Source of the DNA: Candidatus Dormiibacterota bacterium
GTDB lineage: Bacteria; Acidobacteriota; Polarisedimenticolia; Gp22-AA2
NCBI GenBank assembly: GCA_035635555.1
Contig: DASQAT010000017.1
Location: 1 to 49,544, forward strand
Length of the DNA: 49,544 nucleotides
Direction of reading: 5' to 3'
Below are positions 1 through 9,207 of the stretch, piece after piece (within the stretch, counting starts at the first letter, position 1; every line of letters starts with the position of its first letter). The notes below the pieces were generated by a model. It was not told the DNA's origin and made no database searches. It saw only the letters and a list, made by a program, of their open reading frames with translations. The translations under genes were made by a program, and so were the position numbers.

Positions 1-99
1 CCGGTGCGACGTAGCTGAACATCGAGCTTTGCTGTCGGTCGTCTCCACGCATCGCGCGCTCCTCCGATGTGTTGAGACGCATCGTACGTCACTCGATCC

Positions 100-128
100 A
101 GTCACGAACCGTGAAGTCGTGACTTTTT
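100..128 (+). terminator. Rho-independent terminator of a gene left of the window
   Basis: A perfect 8-bp inverted repeat (AGTCACGA at 100-107, TCGTGACT at 117-124) with a 9-base loop runs directly into a T-run at 124-128. That is the classic intrinsic terminator form on the plus strand. No convincing coding region lies in 1-99, so it probably ends a transcript that starts outside the window. Bases 129-238 show no other element except the leader of the next gene. Confidence 0.7.
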
Positions 129-238
129 CCGCGCCCTGCTAAGACCGCCCCGCCTAACAGCCCATCTGGACCACTGGCGCAAGGCCATGGTGATCGTGAG
201 GGAACCGGCGCAGAGGTCGCGCCTGGGGGTGGACGACA

Positions 239-961
239 ATGAAGCTGATGTTGAAGTGGGTCACGATCGGAGCGCTGCTGGCCACCGGGGTCGGCAGTGT
301 GTGGGCGGCCGACTTGCAGCAGGTGCCGCAGACACCCTCGCTGGAGGGTATTTCCATCGGAATGTCCCTCACCGACCTCGCGGGGATCAGCGGAATCGAC
401 CTTGGCCGGGAGCGCGAGATCACTGATCGATTCTTACGTCGGGCCGATATCTTCGACCTGTCACCTGGATATCTCGGCTGCAAGATTCACCACTTCACCC
501 TCTCAGACCGGCGTGGGTGGGTGGTCGAGGACGCCAAAGGTCAGATCGTGTGGCTGCGGATGGTGTACGTAGTGACCTCGGGTGCGCTAAGTCTCAGGTT
601 CTCTGCCGACCCGGAACCGAATGCAATGATTCGGCTGCTAACTGAACGATGGGGCGCACCCGCGTCGACGACGTTATCGCAGAATGAGCTTCACAACGGG
701 TTCAATGCAACTGTGGCAAGGGAGCACCTGACGACCGTGACGTGGCAGGCGGGAAACATTCGTGCGGTCTACACTGTGGGTCGGGCGCTGATCGATCCTG
801 AGAAGCATCCAGTCATCGTAGGACTGATACAAGACATGGGTGATCGCCCGGAGACCTATCGTGCCGACGTGACGATCTTCAACAGCGTCGCTCGGGAAGC
901 TGCCGACGCAGCGCACGACGACGCTGCACTTGATGATGCGAAGGATAAAGTGAAATTCTGA
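239..961 (+). CDS. Exported protein of unknown function
   Basis: A 240-residue protein I do not recognise. Residues 1-24 form a signal peptide: basic start, hydrophobic core, and VWA-AD as a likely signal peptidase I site. The mature part has no transmembrane segment, one cysteine, and ends in an acidic/alanine-rich tail (about 215-240). The start ATG has a G-rich stretch (GGGGGTGGA) a few bases upstream. The gene stands alone between a terminator at 100-128 and a hairpin at 975-998. By eye its base composition is less GC-rich and its codon choice less biased than the genes from 1509 on, which hints at recent acquisition. Exported location is well supported; function is unknown. Confidence 0.75.
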   Translation: MKLMLKWVTIGALLATGVGSVWAADLQQVPQTPSLEGISIGMSLTDLAGISGIDLGREREITDRFLRRADIFDLSPGYLGCKIHHFTLSDRRGWVVEDAKGQIVWLRMVYVVTSGALSLRFSADPEPNAMIRLLTERWGAPASTTLSQNELHNGFNATVAREHLTTVTWQAGNIRAVYTVGRALIDPEKHPVIVGLIQDMGDRPETYRADVTIFNSVAREAADAAHDDAALDDAKDKVKF

Positions 962-974
962 TCCTACCTATCCT

Positions 975-998
975 TGGCTCCCCCCATCGCGGGAGCCA
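975..998 (+). terminator. Hairpin after the exported orphan gene
   Basis: TGGCTCCC (975-982) pairs perfectly with GGGAGCCA (991-998) around an 8-base loop, 14 bases after the stop codon. No T-run follows, so this may be a weak or factor-assisted terminator or a 3' stabilising hairpin. Confidence 0.5.
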
Positions 999-1128
999 GA
1001 CTGTGCGCCGGGAGATACCTACGATGAAGGGCCCCCTCCCGATCACCCGCGACCGGGTCCACGGGCGATAGTCACAGCTCGGGCACATGCGGACAGCCCC
1101 AGATCCGGCCCAGACATCGAGACCCAGA

Positions 1129-1270
1129 CAAAAGGCGGGTGGGGGGCCTTTCGGCCCCCGCGTCTCGGGTTGGGTTTATGGAAGGATTCGGGATGCTCTC
1201 AGTGTCTGTATATGCGCTGCGTTTATATCCCCATCTCTTGTGATTCTAAAGCGCATATACAAACCGTCTG
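1129..1270 (-). ncRNA. Candidate small RNA, about 140 nt, minus strand
   Basis: Within the 547-base gap 962-1508, which has no credible gene, the minus strand shows a full transcription unit in the right order. There is a promoter at 1304-1277, a predicted start near 1270, then a 12-bp perfect stem (1261-1250 with 1218-1207). The stem extends to 15 bp with one G-U pair and closes a 31-base loop. Next comes a 7-bp GC hairpin with a GAAA tetraloop (1159-1142), followed by a short T-run at 1133-1130. It matches no RNA family I know. The 63-codon plus-strand frame over the same DNA has no codon or domain support. The elements are seen; that they form an RNA gene is inference. The repeat could instead be a recombination or protein-binding site. 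Confidence 0.4.
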
Positions 1271-1276
1271 GCACTT

Positions 1277-1304
1277 AATGTAGGTCCCGATTCCCAACTG
1301 TCAA
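1277..1304 (-). promoter_or_regulatory. Sigma70-like promoter for the candidate small RNA
   Basis: On the minus strand a perfect TTGACA (1304-1299) and TACATT (1282-1277) are separated by 16 bases. It points away from ccmE into the gene-free gap, so it does not serve any protein gene found here. Confidence 0.5.
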
Positions 1305-1434
1305 GCCCGCCGCTCGACTATCTGCGGCCGGCCCCGCGCCGTGCCCGATTTCAGTATCGTGATTTCCGGCGGAAGTTCAGGAAACAGCACGGGTTCAGCG
1401 CCAGCATCCGGTCCGCCCGCCGTTCCCCGTTCTG

Positions 1435-1463
1435 TTGACTTGCCCTGGAGCGTCGGCTATCAT
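1435..1463 (+). promoter_or_regulatory. Sigma70-like promoter of the ccm operon
   Basis: TTGACT (1435-1440) and TATCAT (1458-1463) have the ideal 17-base spacing. Transcription would start near 1470, giving a leader of about 40 bases before the GTG of ccmE. It is the only good promoter ahead of the overlapping ccm genes, so it probably drives all eight. Confidence 0.7.
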
Positions 1464-1508
1464 CGGCGTCTGGATTCAACTCAACCTTCTACCGAGAAGG
1501 TCCTCACC

Positions 1509-1919
1509 GTGGCGCAGCGTATATCCAGAAAAATCGTCATCACGGTGGTTCTCCTCGTCGCCGGATTCGCCGTCCTGTTCAGCGTCGGGCTGAAGGGGTC
1601 GCTCGTCTATTACCTGACCGTGTCCGAGTTCAAGGACTCCGGCAGGCGATCCGACCTGGGGGACAATTTCAGGGTGAACGGCATCGTGAAAGCCGGATCG
1701 ATCCAGAAGCACCAGGGAGCGCCGGGAGCGCGGTTCGTCCTGACCGACGGCAAGCAGGAGCTGTCCGTCGTCTACAACAAGGAAGTTCCCGACACCTTCG
1801 TCGACGGGGCGGAGGCGGTCGTCGAGGGAGCCCTCGGCGCCGACGACGTGTTCGCCGCACAGACACTCCTCGCCAAGTGCCCCTCCAAGTACGAAGCCCA
1901 GAACCGGCAGCCGCGGTGA
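1509..1919 (+). CDS. ccmE: Cytochrome c maturation haem chaperone CcmE, CxxxY variant
   Basis: CcmE is a periplasmic, membrane-anchored haem chaperone that takes haem from CcmC and hands it to CcmF. The protein has 136 residues: an N-terminal anchor (about 8-30) followed by the OB-fold domain (FRVNGIVKAGSI, FVLTDGKQELSVVYNKEVP, VVEGAL). The usual haem-binding HxxxY is CPSKY here, so the histidine is replaced by cysteine. CxxxY forms of CcmE are known in archaea and some sulfate reducers. I chose GTG 1509 because AGAAGG lies 8 bases upstream and the hydrophobic anchor follows at once; an in-frame ATG at 1341 would precede the promoter. First gene of the ccm operon. Confidence 0.9.
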   Translation: MAQRISRKIVITVVLLVAGFAVLFSVGLKGSLVYYLTVSEFKDSGRRSDLGDNFRVNGIVKAGSIQKHQGAPGARFVLTDGKQELSVVYNKEVPDTFVDGAEAVVEGALGADDVFAAQTLLAKCPSKYEAQNRQPR

Positions 1920-1945
1920 CGTCACCCCCCAGAGCCGGTTAGCCG

Positions 1946-3926
<1,981 letters not shown>

Positions 3927-3937
<11 letters not shown>

Positions 3938-4472
3938 TCCCCGCCGCGCGCCCGCGTCATCCGCCCGTCCGGCCGCCCGGCGAATTCTCATTCTCCTCGC
4001 CCTCACGTTTTTCATCCCGGCGGCGTTCCCCTTGTCGTCCGGCGCGCGGGCTGCGGACCTGACGCCCCAGCAGCAGGTCGAAGGGCGACTCATGTGCTTT
4101 TGCGGCTGCTCGGACCTGACCGTGCGCGTCTGCACGTGCGGGACGGCCGACTCCATAAGGCAGGAGATCGCCGGACGTCTGGCCAACGGGGAGACTCCCG
4201 ACCAGGTCGTGGCGGCGTTCGTGGCGCAGCACGGCGAGCAGATGCGCTCGGCGCCGACCAAGTCCGGATTCGACCTCGTCGCCTGGGTCACGCCGTTTCT
4301 GGTTCTCTTCCTCGCCGGCGCGGCACTCGTCGTCGTGGTGCGCCGCTGGGGCTCCGTGAGGACGTCCCCGGCGGCCCCCGGAGCGCCGCCGGCGATGGAC
4401 CTCCCTGCCCCGACGCCCGCGGAGGAGAGGGCGCGGGAGCGCGTCCGCCGCGAGCTGAGGGAACGACGCTGA
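3927..4472 (+). CDS. ccmH: CcmH-type thiol-disulfide subunit of the haem lyase, Cys-rich
   Basis: CcmH keeps the CXXCH site of apocytochrome c reduced for haem attachment. The protein (181 residues) has a signal or anchor segment (about residues 18-46), then LTPQQQVEGRLMCFCGCSD and a second pair (VCTC), giving five cysteines where the classical domain has one LRCxxC pair. The three-helix part follows (RQEIAGRLANGETPDQVVAAFV), then a transmembrane helix near residues 115-137 and a charged tail. GTG 3927 is preferred because GGAGG (3913-3917) lies 9 bases before it. The upstream in-frame ATG at 3891 lies deep inside ccmF. Confidence 0.85.
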
Positions 4473-4792
4473 TGCTGGTCCTCGCAGGAATTGTGCTGAC
4501 GCTCGCCGTGGCGGCGCTCATCCTCTCCCCCTTCGTCGGGCACGTCACGGCGCCGCTCACCGACGGCCCCGATCTGCTCGCCCAGCTGCGCGATCTGCAC
4601 GCTCTCAAGAGCGTCGCCTACGAGACCCTGCAGGACATCGAGTTCGACTACCACGCCGGCAAGATCGGCGAGCGGGACTATCGGGAGATGACCGACCGGT
4701 ACACGAACGAGGCGGTCCGCCTGGTGCAGCGCATCGAGGAGATCGAGGCCCAGGTGCCCCGGCCGCGCGGCCGGCGCCCGGGCGGCACGTGA
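4472..4792 (+). CDS. Small CcmI-like membrane protein
   Basis: A 106-residue protein with an N-terminal membrane helix (about 2-21) and a helical, probably coiled-coil cytoplasmic part (LLAQLRDLHALKSVAYETLQ, then YREMTDRYTNEAVRLVQRIEEIEAQ). Position and layout resemble the N-terminal membrane module of CcmI/CycH. The apocytochrome-binding TPR domain of full CcmI is absent. It overlaps the stop of ccmH and the start of ccmA by one base each (TGATG junctions), so all three are translationally coupled. A role as accessory subunit of the haem lyase is inference. Confidence 0.7.
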   Translation: MLVLAGIVLTLAVAALILSPFVGHVTAPLTDGPDLLAQLRDLHALKSVAYETLQDIEFDYHAGKIGERDYREMTDRYTNEAVRLVQRIEEIEAQVPRPRGRRPGGT

Positions 4793-5538
4793 TGGCGGCG
4801 GACCGTGACGGTCCTCCCGTCGTCGAGACGCGGGGACTCGCGAAGCGTTACGGGCCGCTGGCCGCTCTCGACGGGATCGACCTGAGCGTCCCCGCCGGCC
4901 AGACGATCGTCCTGCTGGGAGCGAACGGCGCGGGCAAGTCCACGCTCCTGCGTCTTCTCGCAACCCTCACGCGTCCGAGCGGCGGGCGGCTGCGCCTGTT
5001 CGGCGAGGAGGTCGTGCCATCCGACGCCGGCCGCCTTCGCAGCCGGATCGGTTTCCTCTCGCACCAGACGTTTCTCTACGAGCACCTGACCGGCCTCGAG
5101 AACCTGCTGTTCTACGCCCGGCTCTACGGTCTCCCCGATCCCGGGCGCGCGGCGCGCGAGGCGATCGACGCGGCTCGTCTGTCGGACCGCCAGGAGGACC
5201 GGGTCGGCGTCTATTCGCGCGGCATGCAGCAGCGGCTGGCCATCGCCCGGTCGCTCCTGCACGGCCCCGAGATGGTGCTGCTCGACGAGCCGTTCACGGG
5301 ACTGGACCGTGAATCCTCCGCGCGGCTCGAGGAGCGACTGCGGCAGCTTCGGTCGGCCGGCCGCACCTGCGTGATGGCCACGCACGATCTGGAGCAGGGC
5401 CTGCGGGTCGCCGATCGAGTCCTGGTGCTGCGGCACGGACGCCTGGAGCTCGACGCGCCCGCGCGCGGTCTCGACTCCGCCCGCCTCGAGACGCTCCTGG
5501 CGACGCCGGGGTCCGTCGCGGGAGCGGGACCCGCGTGA
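4792..5538 (+). CDS. ccmA: Haem exporter-complex ATPase CcmA
   Basis: CcmA is the ATP-binding subunit of the CcmABCD complex; ATP hydrolysis releases holo-CcmE from CcmC. The 248-residue protein has Walker A (GANGAGKST, about 43-51), the ABC signature variant YSRGMQQRLAIARSL, Walker B with the catalytic glutamate (MVLLDEPFTGLD) and the H-loop (ATHDLEQ). The start can be ATG 4792 or the GTG one codon earlier; ATG overlapping the previous stop is preferred. The last codons overlap ccmB. Confidence 0.95.
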   Translation: MAADRDGPPVVETRGLAKRYGPLAALDGIDLSVPAGQTIVLLGANGAGKSTLLRLLATLTRPSGGRLRLFGEEVVPSDAGRLRSRIGFLSHQTFLYEHLTGLENLLFYARLYGLPDPGRAAREAIDAARLSDRQEDRVGVYSRGMQQRLAIARSLLHGPEMVLLDEPFTGLDRESSARLEERLRQLRSAGRTCVMATHDLEQGLRVADRVLVLRHGRLELDAPARGLDSARLETLLATPGSVAGAGPA

Positions 5539-6212
5539 CGTACCTGCGCGCCGTTCTTCTCGTCGCGGGGAAGGACCTGAGAGTCGAGCTGCGCAGCCGC
5601 GAGCAGCTCGTGACTCTGCTGTTCTTCGCGCTTCTCGTCCTCGTGGTGTTCAACTTCGCGTTCGACTTCACCGTCATCGACTTCGTGACGCTCGGCCCCG
5701 GGGTGCTCTGGGTCGCCTTCATCTTCTCGGGGGTGCTGGCGATCGGGCGCTCGTTCCAGATCGAGCGCGAGCAGGACCGCATCCAGGGGATCCTGCTCTC
5801 GCCGATCGACCGCAGCGCCTTCTACCTGGGCAAGGTCGCGGCCACGGTGCTGTTCATGGCGGTCGTGGAGATCCTGATCGTGCCGGTGGCGGTGGTGATG
5901 TTCAACTTCCGTTTCAGCGGCCGGATCCTCCTGGCGATCCTGGCGCTTCTTCTCAACACCGTCGGTTTCGCCGCGGTCGGAACCCTGTTCGCCGCCATGA
6001 CCACCAGCACGCGCCGGTCCGAGCTCCTCCTGCCGCTCCTCCTCTTCCCCGCGGCCGTGCCGGTCGCGCTGGCCGCCGTCAAGACGACGAGCCACGTCCT
6101 GGCCGGGCGCCCGTTCGCCGCCTACGGGCACTGGCTCCAGATGTCCGCCGCCTACGATGTCATCTTTCTCGCGGCGGCCGTCCTGCTGTTCGATTACGTC
6201 CTCGAGGATTAG
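5535..6212 (+). CDS. ccmB: Haem exporter-complex permease CcmB
   Basis: CcmB is the membrane subunit paired with the CcmA ATPase. The protein (225 residues) has six predicted membrane segments and the family-typical N-terminus (KDLRVELRSREQL), with FQIEREQDRIQGILLSPID in a cytoplasmic loop. Length matches the family (about 220). It begins at a GTG that overlaps the TGA of ccmA, consistent with coupled synthesis of the two partners. Confidence 0.94.
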   Translation: MTYLRAVLLVAGKDLRVELRSREQLVTLLFFALLVLVVFNFAFDFTVIDFVTLGPGVLWVAFIFSGVLAIGRSFQIEREQDRIQGILLSPIDRSAFYLGKVAATVLFMAVVEILIVPVAVVMFNFRFSGRILLAILALLLNTVGFAAVGTLFAAMTTSTRRSELLLPLLLFPAAVPVALAAVKTTSHVLAGRPFAAYGHWLQMSAAYDVIFLAAAVLLFDYVLED

Positions 6213-6224
6213 GCGCGCCGCGCG

Positions 6225-6986
6225 ATGGTGGTATCATCGCGGCCGGTGATGGCGAAGCGCGCGGTGGCGAACACGACGAGCGGCACGGCCGTCCTGGCCG
6301 AGCGCATCCTCTTCATCCTCGTGGCGGTCCTCGTCCCCTGCTGCCTGCACGTGGTCTTTCGGATCGTGCCGACGGAAGGGAAGATGGGGGTCGTGCAGCG
6401 CATCTTCTACTTCCACGTCCCCTCGGCCTTCGCGGGCTTTCTCGGCGTCGGCCTGTGCGCGCTGTTCAGCGCTCTCTACCTGTGGACCCGCGACCGGCGC
6501 CTGGACCTTCTGGCGCACGCCTCCGCCGAGATCGGCGTCCTGTTCTTCACTATCGTCCTGCTCACCGGACCCATCTGGGCCCGCCCGGTCTGGGGCGTCT
6601 GGTGGACGGGCGAGGTGCGTCTCACCTCGACGCTCGTCCTCTGGCTGCTCTACATGGGATACCTGATCCTGCGCCGGAGCGCGGAAAGCCCGGACCAGGC
6701 GGCGCGCTTCTGCGCCGTCCTCGGCATCGTCGGTGCGCTCGATGTCCCGATCATCTATTACTCCGTGGAATGGTGGCGCGGACTGCACCCCAGGGTGCTG
6801 AAGATCTCCGGAGGCCAGGGTCTCGACCCGGCCATGGGAAAGGCCCTGGCGCTGTGCTCGGTCACGTTCCTTCTGTTCTTCCTTCTCCTTCTCCTTCTAC
6901 GCGTCCGCCTCGGGCGCCTGCAGGACGACGTGGAAGCCTTGACGCTGCACGCCGGACGTCAGGCGTCGCCCGCCGGGACAGCATGA
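6225..6986 (+). CDS. ccmC: Haem-handling protein CcmC with variant WWD motif
   Basis: CcmC binds haem at the outer face of the membrane and loads it onto CcmE. The protein (253 residues) has six membrane segments. Both flanking haem-ligand histidine contexts are present: IFYFHVPSAF near residue 60, and SVEWWRGLHP near residue 185. The WWD motif between them, usually GTWWxWDARLTS, reads GVWWTGEVRLTS, so the second tryptophan and the aspartate are replaced. Start could be ATG 6225 or ATG 6249; neither has a strong ribosome site. The stop overlaps the next gene. Confidence 0.92.
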   Translation: MVVSSRPVMAKRAVANTTSGTAVLAERILFILVAVLVPCCLHVVFRIVPTEGKMGVVQRIFYFHVPSAFAGFLGVGLCALFSALYLWTRDRRLDLLAHASAEIGVLFFTIVLLTGPIWARPVWGVWWTGEVRLTSTLVLWLLYMGYLILRRSAESPDQAARFCAVLGIVGALDVPIIYYSVEWWRGLHPRVLKISGGQGLDPAMGKALALCSVTFLLFFLLLLLLRVRLGRLQDDVEALTLHAGRQASPAGTA

Positions 6987-7228
6987 TCGACCCGCACTTC
7001 GAGTCCCTCGCCTCGATCTTCGCCCTCCTCGTGCAGGATCCGGCCACCGGGTTCACCGCGGAGAACGTGGCGGCGCGCCCCGATGTCGTGGAGCGCGGCC
7101 TGCGCTTCCTCAATCTGGCCTACACCGCGGTGTGGGTCGTCCTCGCCGTGTACCTCTTCAGCCTGTCGATACGGCTGCACCGCCTGTCCCGTCAGATCGC
7201 CCGTCTGAAGGAACGCGCCGGTCTCTGA
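6983..7228 (+). CDS. ccmD: CcmD-like small membrane protein
   Basis: An 81-residue protein with one hydrophobic helix (about residues 47-62, AVWVVLAVYLFSLSI) followed by a basic heptad-like tail (RLHRLSRQIARLKERAG). CcmD proteins are small single-span subunits required to release holo-CcmE from the CcmABC complex; they share topology more than sequence. Here the gene overlaps ccmC (ATGA) and ends the operon, which supports the call. The N-terminal 40 residues are longer than usual. Confidence 0.75.
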   Translation: MIDPHFESLASIFALLVQDPATGFTAENVAARPDVVERGLRFLNLAYTAVWVVLAVYLFSLSIRLHRLSRQIARLKERAGL

Positions 7229-7310
7229 GGAGGGCGCGCCGGCGCGGGGAACCTTTTGCGACGGCCACCGTTCGATCCGGTGGAACCGGCGGTCTTCCCA
7301 AGGAGGTCCC

Positions 7311-7688
7311 ATGACTTCTCGCTTCAAATCGGTGGCCGGGACGGCGCTTCTCGGCCTTCTGGTGCTGACCCTCGCCGTGACTCCGCTCGCCGCCCGGGAC
7401 TCCTCCAGGGGCCGCTGGCTCAAGATCCGGGTGTACGCGGACGGCTCGGTCACGCCGAGCGTCCTGGTGAACCTGCCGATGAGCGTGGTGTCCGCGTTCC
7501 TGCGCATCGCCGCGCGGACCGAGGCGCACGCGACCATCCATGATTGCGGCGCGGACGGCGAGAAGACCCGGGTGCGCGTCAAGGATCTCGATCTCGAGGA
7601 CGCGATCAGGGAGCTGGAATCGATGGATCCCGGCCAGGTCCTCGAGGTGCAGGAGGACGACCATCGGGTCTCGATCTGGATCGAGTGA
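7311..7688 (+). CDS. Small exported protein of unknown function
   Basis: A 125-residue protein I do not recognise. It has a clear signal peptide ending near LAA-RD (about residue 28), then a compact alpha/beta-looking mature part with one cysteine and a very acidic second half (KDLDLEDAIRELESMDPGQ). The repeated short beta/helix pattern could be a small ligand- or protein-binding domain, but that is a guess. Translation is well supported by a perfect AAGGAGG five bases before the ATG. It lies 82 bases after ccmD and is followed by the lepB promoter. Confidence 0.75.
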   Translation: MTSRFKSVAGTALLGLLVLTLAVTPLAARDSSRGRWLKIRVYADGSVTPSVLVNLPMSVVSAFLRIAARTEAHATIHDCGADGEKTRVRVKDLDLEDAIRELESMDPGQVLEVQEDDHRVSIWIE

Positions 7689-7734
7689 GGCGCGCGTCCC
7701 GCGACCGCGGCGCGACACTCTCGGGGGGGACGAG

Positions 7735-7763
7735 TTGCCTGGTGCCGCCGCCCCCTCTATAAT
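7735..7763 (+). promoter_or_regulatory. Sigma70-like promoter of lepB
   Basis: TTGCCT (7735-7740) and a perfect TATAAT (7758-7763) with 17-base spacing lie 25 bases before the ATG of the signal peptidase gene, giving a leader of under 20 bases that still contains GGGGGAGAGG as ribosome site. Confidence 0.75.
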
Positions 7764-7787
7764 CCCTCGCCTGACACGGGGGAGAGG

Positions 7788-8483
7788 ATGCTGCCCGACG
7801 ACGCGCCCAAGACCATCGTCCGCGACTATTTCGAGACCATCGTCACCTGCGTCATCTTCGTCATCTTCGCGCGCACGTTCGCGTTCCAGCAATCGAAGAT
7901 CCCGACCGGATCGATGATCCCGACGCTCCTCGTCGGCGACTACATCATGGTCAACAAGTTCGCCTTCGCGCCGCTGTCGTCCGTTCCGGCGCTGGCGTGG
8001 GTCGAGCACTTGCTTCTTCCGGTGCGCGACCTGAAGCGGAAGGACATCGTCGTGTTCAAGTACCCGGAGGAGCCGGAGAAGGACTACATCAAGCGGGTCA
8101 TCGGGCTGCCCGGCGAGGTGCTGGAGGTGCGCAGTCGGGTGGTCTACATCGACGGCAAGCCCCTCGAAGAGCCGTACGTGATCCATCGCAACCCTCCGGG
8201 CCTGAACAGCGACCAGGACAACTATCCGCCCACCCGCATCCCGGAGAACTCCCTGTTCTGCATGGGAGACAACCGGGACAACAGCAAGGACAGCCGCTCC
8301 TGGGGATTCGTGCCGCGCGACTACGTCAAGGGCCGGGCCTTCATGATCTGGTGGTCGTACGACGAGGATTCGTACGCCTGGCAGAAGACCGCCCTGGCCG
8401 ACAAGGCGTCGGGCATCTGGGACAAGATCACGCACCTCTTCACCAAGTCGCGCTGGGAGCGCAGCTTCAAGATCATCAAGTGA
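7788..8483 (+). CDS. lepB: Signal peptidase I
   Basis: Cleaves signal peptides from exported proteins at the outer face of the inner membrane. The 231-residue protein has one N-terminal membrane helix (about 17-33). It carries box B with the catalytic serine (KIPTGSMIPTLLVGDY, Ser42), box D with the catalytic lysine (DYIKRVIGLPGE, Lys102) and box E (GDNRDNSKDSR). It has the short form of the enzyme, with no second N-terminal span as in E. coli. Own promoter and a good ribosome site support the start. Its end overlaps the convergent transposase-like gene by 8 bases. Confidence 0.97.
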   Translation: MLPDDAPKTIVRDYFETIVTCVIFVIFARTFAFQQSKIPTGSMIPTLLVGDYIMVNKFAFAPLSSVPALAWVEHLLLPVRDLKRKDIVVFKYPEEPEKDYIKRVIGLPGEVLEVRSRVVYIDGKPLEEPYVIHRNPPGLNSDQDNYPPTRIPENSLFCMGDNRDNSKDSRSWGFVPRDYVKGRAFMIWWSYDEDSYAWQKTALADKASGIWDKITHLFTKSRWERSFKIIK

Positions 8484-8988
8484 TCCTGCCGGCCGGGGCC
8501 GGCGGGCGGGCCGACTCGGCCGGGAGCACATCGACCGCGAGCGGCGTGCGTCCGTGGCCGGCCCAGGCCCGGTAGCTCGACCAGCGCCAGTCTCCCGGAT
8601 CCCGCGCCAGGCCCGCCATGACCGGGTTGTAGTGCAGGAAATCGGCCCTCCGTCGCACCTCGTCCGCGCTGGCCAGGGGCAGCGTCTGGTCGGCGTCCTG
8701 CCACACCAGGCCCCGCCTTCCGGATCGCGCGTTGACCTCCCGGGCGAACCGCGATTTGAGACGCTGCACGGTCAGGCGGACGGCCCGAATGTCTTCTCCG
8801 GGCGACCCCAGGATCAGCCGGACGCGATCCGGCAGGACCACGTAGGCGTGCAGCCGGAAGCCGAGCTTGTGCCTCAGGCCGCCGAGGACGTGCAGGAACA
8901 GCGCCCTCCGCGAGGAATCGGCGAACAGCGGCTCGATGCCGTAGGTCCACAGGGTGACGAGGTAGGTCTGCGACGGTCGCGGCTTCAT
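8476..8988 (-). CDS. REP-associated tyrosine transposase-like protein, HUH motif lost
   Basis: A 170-residue member of the Y1/REP-associated transposase (RAYT) family, recognised by LHAYVVLPDRVRLILG, by LKSRFAREVN, and by the C-terminal FLHYNPVMAGLARDPGDWRWSSY block. Such proteins cut single-stranded DNA at REP hairpins. The HUH metal-binding motif (normally PNHVHLLL) reads PDRVRLIL, so both histidines are arginine and the nuclease is probably inactive or altered. ATG 8988 is chosen over 9012 because GAAGAGGG lies about 8 bases upstream. Single copy; no flanking REP array is obvious, only a 5-bp hairpin at 9012-9025. A degenerate or domesticated gene is likely. Confidence 0.8.
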   Translation of the reverse strand: MKPRPSQTYLVTLWTYGIEPLFADSSRRALFLHVLGGLRHKLGFRLHAYVVLPDRVRLILGSPGEDIRAVRLTVQRLKSRFAREVNARSGRRGLVWQDADQTLPLASADEVRRRADFLHYNPVMAGLARDPGDWRWSSYRAWAGHGRTPLAVDVLPAESARPPAPAGRIT

Positions 8989-9207
8989 GATCGGCCCTCT
9001 TCGACCCTCCATCCCGACTGCGGGAAGGCCCGCACCGGCGCGACTAGCAATCCCGGTGCTCGCCGGCGGATCGAATCACAGCGCGGCCTTCGCTCCGGTC
9101 GATGACCGCGGGGCGTCCGGCTGCGGACAGGCAGGTGCGAACGCATAGCCGGATTCGAACGTGTCGAGGTGGACGGGGACCGGACCGGGAGCGGCCCGGG
9201 AGACGCG

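Noticed and set aside
152-175. attC-like core GCCTAAC
   Set aside because: There is no matching GTTRRRY partner at cassette distance and no integrase; a 7-base match is expected by chance.
1087-1278. 63-codon plus-strand frame in the gap before ccmE
   Set aside because: No ribosome site or codon bias; it overlaps inverted repeats and a terminator-like hairpin.
1341-1508. ATG-initiated extension of ccmE
   Set aside because: It would start upstream of the best promoter, and GTG 1509 has a good ribosome site directly before the membrane anchor.
9140-9166. tRNA T-loop-like string GTTCGAATCC on the minus strand
   Set aside because: The flanking bases do not form the T stem, and a full tRNA would run into nadB without an acceptor stem or anticodon arm.
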